A stretch of 64,000 bases of DNA from Diphasiastrum complanatum (taxonomy: Eukaryota > Streptophyta > Lycopodiopsida > Lycopodiales > Lycopodiaceae), in the NCBI GenBank assembly GCA_029204225.1, contig CM055113.1:32014299-32078298 (forward strand), given 5' to 3'. Of this stretch, positions 58,288-64,000 are shown piece after piece. The first letter of the stretch is position 1; each line of letters starts with the position of its first letter. Below the pieces are notes generated by a model. That model made no database searches, was not told the origin of the DNA, and saw only the letters and a list, made by a program, of their open reading frames with translations. A program made the translations under genes and the position numbers.

Positions 58288-58647
58288 ATGGCGCAAGACC
58301 AAGTAAGCAAAAGGTACCTTTCTCAGGGTCATGTCCATGGAGAGGCGGTGAGCGGCATCAAGCTCCTGGCTCTCAAAATACATGACGAGAGCAAAACTTT
58401 TGCAGGCTCTGCCATAGTTGACACTAGTTCTGCTGGACTGGAGACGATTACCGGCACATTGTACACCGACAACCTGCATGAGCTACACAATAACACGGTT
58501 AGCTTCAAGTTCAAGACGGAATACGATAAATTCGTTGTTAGCTTCTACGATAAGCATGAAAAGTGGCTGGGTGTTGTGGAAGCTAACCCTATCAAGAGCG
58601 TCACTGTGCCTGGTCAGGGGACTGGATGTTGGGTCTACGATTCATAG
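58288..58647 (+). CDS. U2: small uncharacterised protein, family U (longest form)
   Basis: 119 residues, single exon. It ends GTGCWVYDS and keeps the C-terminus that U1 and U3 lost, so it probably shows the ancestral form. Family not recognised: not evidently jacalin, dirigent, avidin or any other small plant beta-protein I know. One cysteine, no signal peptide, no membrane helix. ATG 58288 is the first in-frame ATG and has a favourable context (A at -3, G at +4). Upstream are a TTTATAG box, a CTCACTCA-rich leader, three AAAGTTTATxCTTCTT-like motif units and the CT tract. Differences from U1 in the coding region are four amino-acid-altering or nonsense changes and one silent change. Confidence 0.75.
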   Translation: MAQDQVSKRYLSQGHVHGEAVSGIKLLALKIHDESKTFAGSAIVDTSSAGLETITGTLYTDNLHELHNNTVSFKFKTEYDKFVVSFYDKHEKWLGVVEANPIKSVTVPGQGTGCWVYDS

Positions 58648-59655
58648 TTATCTGCATCTTATTCTATGAAATCGGCATATGCTTCCTCATGTCATTTGTG
58701 CTATAAATGACGAAGAACCTTGTTATAATAGTGTAGTGAATGCCGTTGTTACGACTAGTGTGATGCTGTTGTGATCACTTTGTATACTTAATTGTAATGA
58801 TGTTGCTGCTATATGATATTATGAAAAACATTATGGTTTTGTATTACGTCATTGTGATCGTGTTATCTGGCGTCGTCTGATCCGGAGATACCTGCCTTTC
58901 TTTTGGTTCAGTGTGTAACAATATTGGACATTATGGCATTATGCTCAATGGTTGTTGTTTGCCTTCATGCTCCCTTGTCGAGGACTGCTTCATCCAGCGC
59001 ATGTTGAGATCTCTCCTGATTTCTTTTATGGACAAAGCGCACACAACTTGATCTGCATATCGCACCATCCGCACAAGTAAAAAATAGTGATGCAGAAATG
59101 AAACACACGCTGAACTGCATAACTCTTTCTCTGTGTCTTTTACTTCTGATAGACGCAATCTTGTACAGATCCTCCATAGGTACATGCAGGCTTGATTCTA
59201 ACGCATTAAAAATACGTACATAACTTACACTAAGTTACCCGTGGTTTAACATACATAATCTACTCACCTAAACTTTTCTCTGTCAATTTGGCTCGTAACT
59301 GCTGCGTGTAGTACTCAGTGACCACTCACCTGTCCAGTGTCATTACTTCCCACACTGAAGCTTTAATTTGTCTGCTTGTTGTATCAGACTAGCGCTCACA
59401 AACAGATTTAATCTATGCAGACAAGACAGTCTGTTGGTAGTCATCAAACATAAAGAAAACAGCCAAAGGATACAGACACGATATACAAGCTCTCTCAATC
59501 TCCCTCTGATCATTCCAAGAAGCACAGGAGATAGAGCTTCAAAGCCTGAGTTATTCCAACGTGTTGTCTTATACAACAAGATACTGCTTAAGAGAAAAAA
59601 TTCAAGAAAGCTTAATATTGCTAATCCTATTTATCCACTATGCCACTTTACGGAA
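58648..59655 (+). repeat. 3' flank of U2, shared with U1
   Basis: About 1 kb near-identical to 37056-38044. It ends at CCACTATGCCACTTTA, where Gypsy pol sequence begins. Confidence 0.75.
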
Positions 59656-60635
59656 ACCTAAAAAGGGTAATAAGAAGAAGGCCGGAAGTGTTCGAAGATC
59701 AGTCCTCCTGTTGTTTGGATTGATGAACTTAATCAAAGCTTTGAAGCTTTGAAGATGTTGCTGTCTACAGCCGCTACCTTACACATAGTGGACCCTAGCG
59801 GATCTTTCTTAGTGAAAACAGATGCTAGTGACTATGCGATAGGTGCAGTCCTTTACCAGGATGGTAGACCTGTGGCTTTCGAGAGCAAGAAGTTGGACCC
59901 AACTCAAAGTAGATATTCGACTTATGAGAAAAAACTTTTTGCTGTCATCCATGCGTTAAAGATCTGGAGACATTATTTGTATGGATCCAAATTCATGGTA
60001 ATGAAAGATCATGAATCTCTTAAGTATATCCGTGATGCCTTGGACCTTTAAGTTCATAAGGCCCGCTGGTCAGAACTCATTCCAGAGTTCAAATTCGACA
60101 TTAAGTACCGTCGAGGTACGTCAAATTGTGTTGCTGATGCTTTGAGCCGGATTGGAGAAGTTAATCAGTAAAGCAGCTGGTCTGTTGCATCCATTGGAAA
60201 TTCCCAGCAAGAAATGAAAAAGTATTTCCATGGATTTTGTGGTCGAACTTCCCAAGTCAGGGAAGGGTCACGATGCTATTTGGGTAGTAGTTGACAGACT
60301 AACCAAAATGGCACAATTTATTCCAACAAAAACTACTGTCAAAGCTTATGAACTTGCTCAACTTTTCGTTGAAAAGTTGTTCAGGTTGTATGGTTTGTCG
60401 AACGATATTGTTAGTGATCGTGATTCCAAGATCACTGGCAAATTTTGGCAGGCGGTCTTTGAAAGACTGGAAACTACTTTAAGTCTATCGTCTACGGATC
60501 ACCCAGAAACCGATGGTCAGACTGAACATGGCTCCCAATGGTTGAGTTCACATACAATAGTATGAAGCATTCTGCCACTGATTTTAGTCCTTTTATGCTC
60601 TTGTACGGTTTTCAGTCTCGTTCCCCTATCTCCGT
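59656..60635 (+). pseudogene. Pol fragment of chromovirus 1 family (RNase H and integrase core)
   Basis: KKGNKKKAG then ALKMLLSTAATLHIVDPSGS, DASDYAIGAVLYQDGRPVAF (RNase H, 59660-60050), then after a deletion DFVVELPKSGKGHDAIWVVV and IVSDRDSKITGKFW (integrase core, 60230-60480). It matches element 1 at 5940-4200 but lacks the TIR insert and the HHCC region. Truncated at both ends; a stop after HPETDGQTEHGSQW is followed by another deletion. Confidence 0.85.
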
Positions 60636-60639
60636 TGGA

Positions 60640-61440
60640 TTGGACCTAACTGCAAGGGAAAAGGACATGTAACTGCAAAATGTCCTCAATCACAACAACC
60701 GAGGTCTAAACCACGGTTTGTAAATTCACCTAGGGAAGATGAGCCTCGACCATCTAAGTCTAGTCCTGATATGGTAGTCTAGAGAATAGAAGTAGAATCA
60801 GAGATACTAGAAGATCAAGACCAGGATTGGCCCGATTTGGAATCAGATGTAAATAAAGTTACGACTAGAAGTAGGAAAGATAATTTAACTTTTCGAGATA
60901 AGAAGAAAAATATGAAGGTAAAATATGCAAATTTTGCGAAAAGCGCAAAAAATGCAACAAACAAAGATGCAAATTGCAGAAAAGCCCTTAGAAACTACTC
61001 TTAATAAGGATCTAGACTTTGATCGGTTGGATGAAAAGTATTATCAAGTAGATATTAGTTCACAGGCTAAGAAAGTTAAGAAGGTGACATTTGCAAATCC
61101 AATCATAAACATTGAATTGCCTAGAGATCCATCATCGCTTAAAATTGCTCTTATGATATGGTAGAAGATTTTGCTTCTAGAAATTTAAACAATAATCAGA
61201 AGATAACCAGTATTATAAAAAGGAGATTAAGTTTTACAAAAGAAGAAAAGAAAGAAAGCTAAGTTGCCACCAGTGGATGTAGGACTAGTGAATTATGGCG
61301 ATGAAGGCCAATCCAAAATTCAAATATTAATCAATGGTTGTATTTTAGATAATGTACCCATAGATTCTAGGTCAAGCGTCAGTATTTCGACCCACGAAAC
61401 TATATATGAGTTAGGCATTCACCATCAAATTGCACCGACA
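60640..61440 (+). pseudogene. Gypsy Gag zinc knuckle and protease fragment of another family
   Basis: NCKGKGHVTAKCPQSQQPRS is a zinc knuckle lacking its first Cys. DFDRLDEKYYQVDISSQAKK and KVTFANPIINIELP follow in the linker. DVGLVNYGDEGQSKIQILIN then VPIDSRSSVSISTHE is a retropepsin whose D-S-G has become D-S-R (61264-61440). Joined directly to the chromovirus 1 fragment. Confidence 0.7.
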
Positions 61441-61699
61441 CTTAGACATTTACAAAAAATATGTTATAGTCGATCTCAATTGTGTGCACATAGTATATCT
61501 AGTACAATAACCCTTATTGAAAGAAGAGAGCAACTTATTAGAGTGGATTTTAGCTTTGGTTCGTCATCGATGCACATAAAGGTAAGATTTACTAAAAGCC
61601 AATGCTTGAAAAACTCAAATTGCCTATTGGTAGATGAATATATTGCAGCTGCTCTATATCTTGCAAATCGATGCTATTGTATTCAGATTGGCCCAATGT

Positions 61700-61700
<1 letters not shown>
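61441..61700 (-). repeat. Repeat R remnant upstream of U3
   Basis: Reverse R sequence with a deletion that removes the TGGGCCCA stretch. It joins the U3 upstream block near 61660. Confidence 0.6.

Positions 61701-61701
<1 letters not shown>

Positions 61702-61735
<34 letters not shown>
61702..61735. repeat. (CT)17 microsatellite upstream of U3
   Basis: Perfect tract about 440 bp before the U3 ATG. Confidence 0.95.
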
Positions 61736-61738
<3 letters not shown>

Positions 61739-61829
61739 AGAGAGTGTGTGGCAAAGAGTGGAAGGGCATTTTAAGCTATCCTAGTTAAAGCCTGTGATGT
61801 TCATCTAGCATCGGGTTAGTGTAGCATCT

Positions 61830-62010
61830 AAGTTTTTCCAGAAGTATATCTTCCTGAATAAAGTTTATGGCTTCTTCGTGAATAGTGTAGCATCTTCTTT
61901 TTCAAACATATTTTACTTAAAGTTTATTCTTCTTTATCGATCGTGCAACATCTTTCTCAAAAGTTTATTCTTCTTTATCTAGCATCATTTTACAAAAAGT
62001 TTATTCTTCT
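61830..62010 (+). promoter_or_regulatory. Repeated AAAGTTTATTCTTCTT motif array upstream of U3
   Basis: Four units of roughly 40-60 bp each carry an AAAGTTTATxCTTCTT-like core, several followed by a GTG(C/T)A.CATCT phrase. U1 has two such units, U2 three and U4 three. The position just before the TATA-like box suggests a promoter array with variable unit number. A function is inference. Confidence 0.45.
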
Positions 62011-62173
62011 TGACGCAGTTTATAGCCTGATCTCACTCACTCATTCACTCACTCGTCTCATCTCAGGAGTGACAACTCTCTCACTCACTCGCTGGTCTCT
62101 CAGGAGTCGTCGGTACTGCTACTACTCTCGCTTGAAGCTCATCCCTCAAACCTATTCAACTTTAATTTCAAGC

Positions 62174-62524
62174 ATGGCGCAATACCAAGTAAGCAAAAAG
62201 TACCTTTATCAGGGTCATGTCCATGGAGAGGCAGTGAGCGGCATCAAGCTCCTGGCTCTCAAAATACATGACGAGAGCAAAAATTTTGCAGGCTCTGCCA
62301 TAGTTGACACTAGTTCTGCTGTACTGGAGACGATTACCGGCACATTGTACACCGATAACCTGCATGAGCTACACAATAACACGGTTAGCTTCAAGTTCAA
62401 GACGGAACACGATAAATTCATTGTCAGCTTCTACGATAAGCATGAAAAGTGGCTGGGTGTTGTCGAAGCTAACCCTATCAAGAGCGTCACTGTGCCTGGT
62501 CAGGGGACTGGATGTTGGGAATAG
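62174..62524 (+). CDS. U3: small uncharacterised protein, family U (diverged copy)
   Basis: 116 residues, single exon, ATG 62174 in the same context as U1 and U2. About nine amino-acid differences from U2 (for example D4Y, R9K, T to N, G to V, Y to H, V to I, and V to E at the last residue) against about four silent ones. It stops at the same TAG position as U1, three residues before the U2 end. The excess of replacement changes hints at relaxed constraint. The 3' flank matches U1/U2 to about 62940. Confidence 0.65.
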   Translation: MAQYQVSKKYLYQGHVHGEAVSGIKLLALKIHDESKNFAGSAIVDTSSAVLETITGTLYTDNLHELHNNTVSFKFKTEHDKFIVSFYDKHEKWLGVVEANPIKSVTVPGQGTGCWE

Positions 62525-62940
62525 GATTCATAGTTATCTGCATCTTATTCTATGAAATCGGCATATGCTTCCTCATGTCATTTGTGCTATAAATGACGAA
62601 GAAGCTTGTTATAATAGTATAGTGAATGCCGTTGTTAGGACTAGTGCGATGCTGTTGGATCACATAGTTGTGATCGGATTACTAAATCGTAATGATGTTG
62701 CTGCTATGATAATATGATAAACATTATGGTTTTGTATTACGTGATTGTGATTGTGTTGTCCGGCGACGTCTGATGCGTAGATACCTGCCTTTCTTTTGGT
62801 TGAGTGTGTAACAATATTGGACATTATGCTCAATGGTTGTTGTTTTACTTCATGCCGGCTTGTCCAGAACTGCTTAATCCAGCGCATTTTGAGATCTCTC
62901 CTGATTTCTTTTATGCACACAGCACGCACAACTAGATCTG
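62525..62940 (+). repeat. 3' flank of U3
   Basis: Similar to the first ~400 bp after U1 and U2, with more substitutions and small indels. The rest of the 1-kb flank is lost. Confidence 0.7.
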
Positions 62941-64000
62941 CTAGTTGTGTTCAATTGCAACTAGGAAAAAGCTTCTTTTTTTTCATCTAGGAAATTGTTC
63001 CACCTGCACTCATGCGATTCAAATCTATGTCACCTGCATTAGCAATAGAGACCACACATGAAAAGCCTTGCTGCACCCATACAAGTCATTGATGCACGAA
63101 CATCCTACATTATTCAAGCATGAAGCAACCTGTTTAAAATTAGATAAAGAACTTAATCCTATCAGATACTCACAAGAGACAAGCTGTAACGAAAAACACT
63201 GAGTGTGATGAACAAATCTTATCATATATTCGTAGAAAACAAAGCACATACGTATATACAGAGATTTGGGTGTCCTTTTTCTCCACAACTGTCTCTAATC
63301 AACCTTTTGGCGCCAACTCTAGGCTTGCTAGCTCATTCCGATGCTTCGCTTCTGACGATTCTGCATCAGAACAGCATTGCTGGATTGCAGATTAGAAAGG
63401 ATGATTGCATGCCAGTTGGGTTGCACTATCTGATTCAAACACTGGCAAATTACTGATTACGAAATTAGCTTATCTTTGCTAACGGACTGCAATGCACTAT
63501 CTGATCCATGAATGAATTACGATGCAGGTTTCATGCTTATCTTTAGTAAGAATGTACTGCTAGTCCAGGATTAAGCGCAATTGATGACTGCAGAATATTT
63601 AGTTTTTAGTCCAAGTATGGCAACAGCTTCTAGATAGATAGTTATTGCATTGCGCTGCTTTATCTATCATGGTCGAAACACGACAATACACGTGATAAGC
63701 ACCAAAAAAACTAGGCTAGGCTTAGGAGAAAGGTTAGATTGCATGTCTGAAAGGATTGTGAAATTAACCAAGCTCTAACGGATACAAAAAGATAATTGTG
63801 ATCGTCCAGATTTCAATAAGATAGAAATTGCGTGGAAATTGTTAAAAATGTGTAACATTAACGAGTTTAGGATTTAGCGACACAAAAGTAGCGTTGCATG
63901 GTATTTTCTTCAGTTTTGGAGCTCGAAAGCTCAACAACTTCTGAATCACCATTCATATGACCTGGACATAACCACCGGATGTAGCAACTTAGATCAAAAT
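62941..64000. other. No gene seen
   Basis: No recognisable coding, repeat or RNA structure; short frames lack motifs. Confidence 0.45.

Overview
The window is nuclear DNA of a flowering plant, and almost all of it is mobile-element sequence. The evidence is AT-rich DNA, Ty3/Gypsy chromovirus and Tat-like elements, Copia remnants, a hAT transposase, En/Spm (CACTA)-like termini, long CT/GA microsatellites and short single-exon genes. No species can be named from the sequence. I saw no rRNA, tRNA, CRISPR or organellar insert. The only reading frames that look intact and non-transposon are three copies of a 116-119 aa protein, called family U here, which I do not recognise.

Layout. 1-192 is a CACTA-like terminus. 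193-1314 is dispersed repeat R with CT microsatellites. 2.9-9.3 kb is a broken C2H2/UBA-domain protein pseudogene split by a complete minus-strand chromovirus (3158-9090, TSD TTGAG), which itself carries a small TIR element. 9.3-10.7 kb is a fourth, inverted and gutted U copy (U4). 10.7-13.3 kb holds R and a Copia-like block. 16.45-17.07 kb is a two-exon remnant resembling an amino-DNA methyltransferase. 18.1-19.4 and 29.8-31.1 kb are the two arms of a 1.26-kb inverted repeat. 20.9-29.8 kb is a minus-strand Tat-like Gypsy element split by a 6.2-kb gag-only LTR element (22499-28738, TSD CGGAC). 33.9-35.7 kb is a Tat-type LTR plus an inverted copy of the Copia-like block.

From 36.1 kb comes U1, then a Copia tail, a second UBA pseudogene and an LTR with primer-binding site of the first chromovirus family. 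40.6-45.1 kb is a second chromovirus (TSD GTCAT) that has lost protease and reverse transcriptase. 45.4-45.9 kb is a degenerate GC-richer tandem repeat. 46.4-48.6 kb has scattered minus-strand coding-like segments of unknown identity. 50.1-52.6 kb is a damaged ZNF862/KIAA1586-type hAT transposase. 52.9-54.6 kb is R split by a Gypsy protease fragment. 57.0-59.7 kb is R, U2 and its 3' flank. 59.7-61.4 kb is two Gypsy fragments. 61.4-62.9 kb is U3. The last kilobase holds nothing I can support.

How it fits together. Family U has spread with its upstream CT microsatellite and roughly 1 kb of 3' flank. The neighbourhood of U1 (UBA pseudogene, chromovirus LTR, Copia block) recurs inverted around U4. 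The LTR/UBA junction is the same in both places, so the retroelement inserted before the segment was duplicated. No operon-like or pathway relationship among genes is visible.
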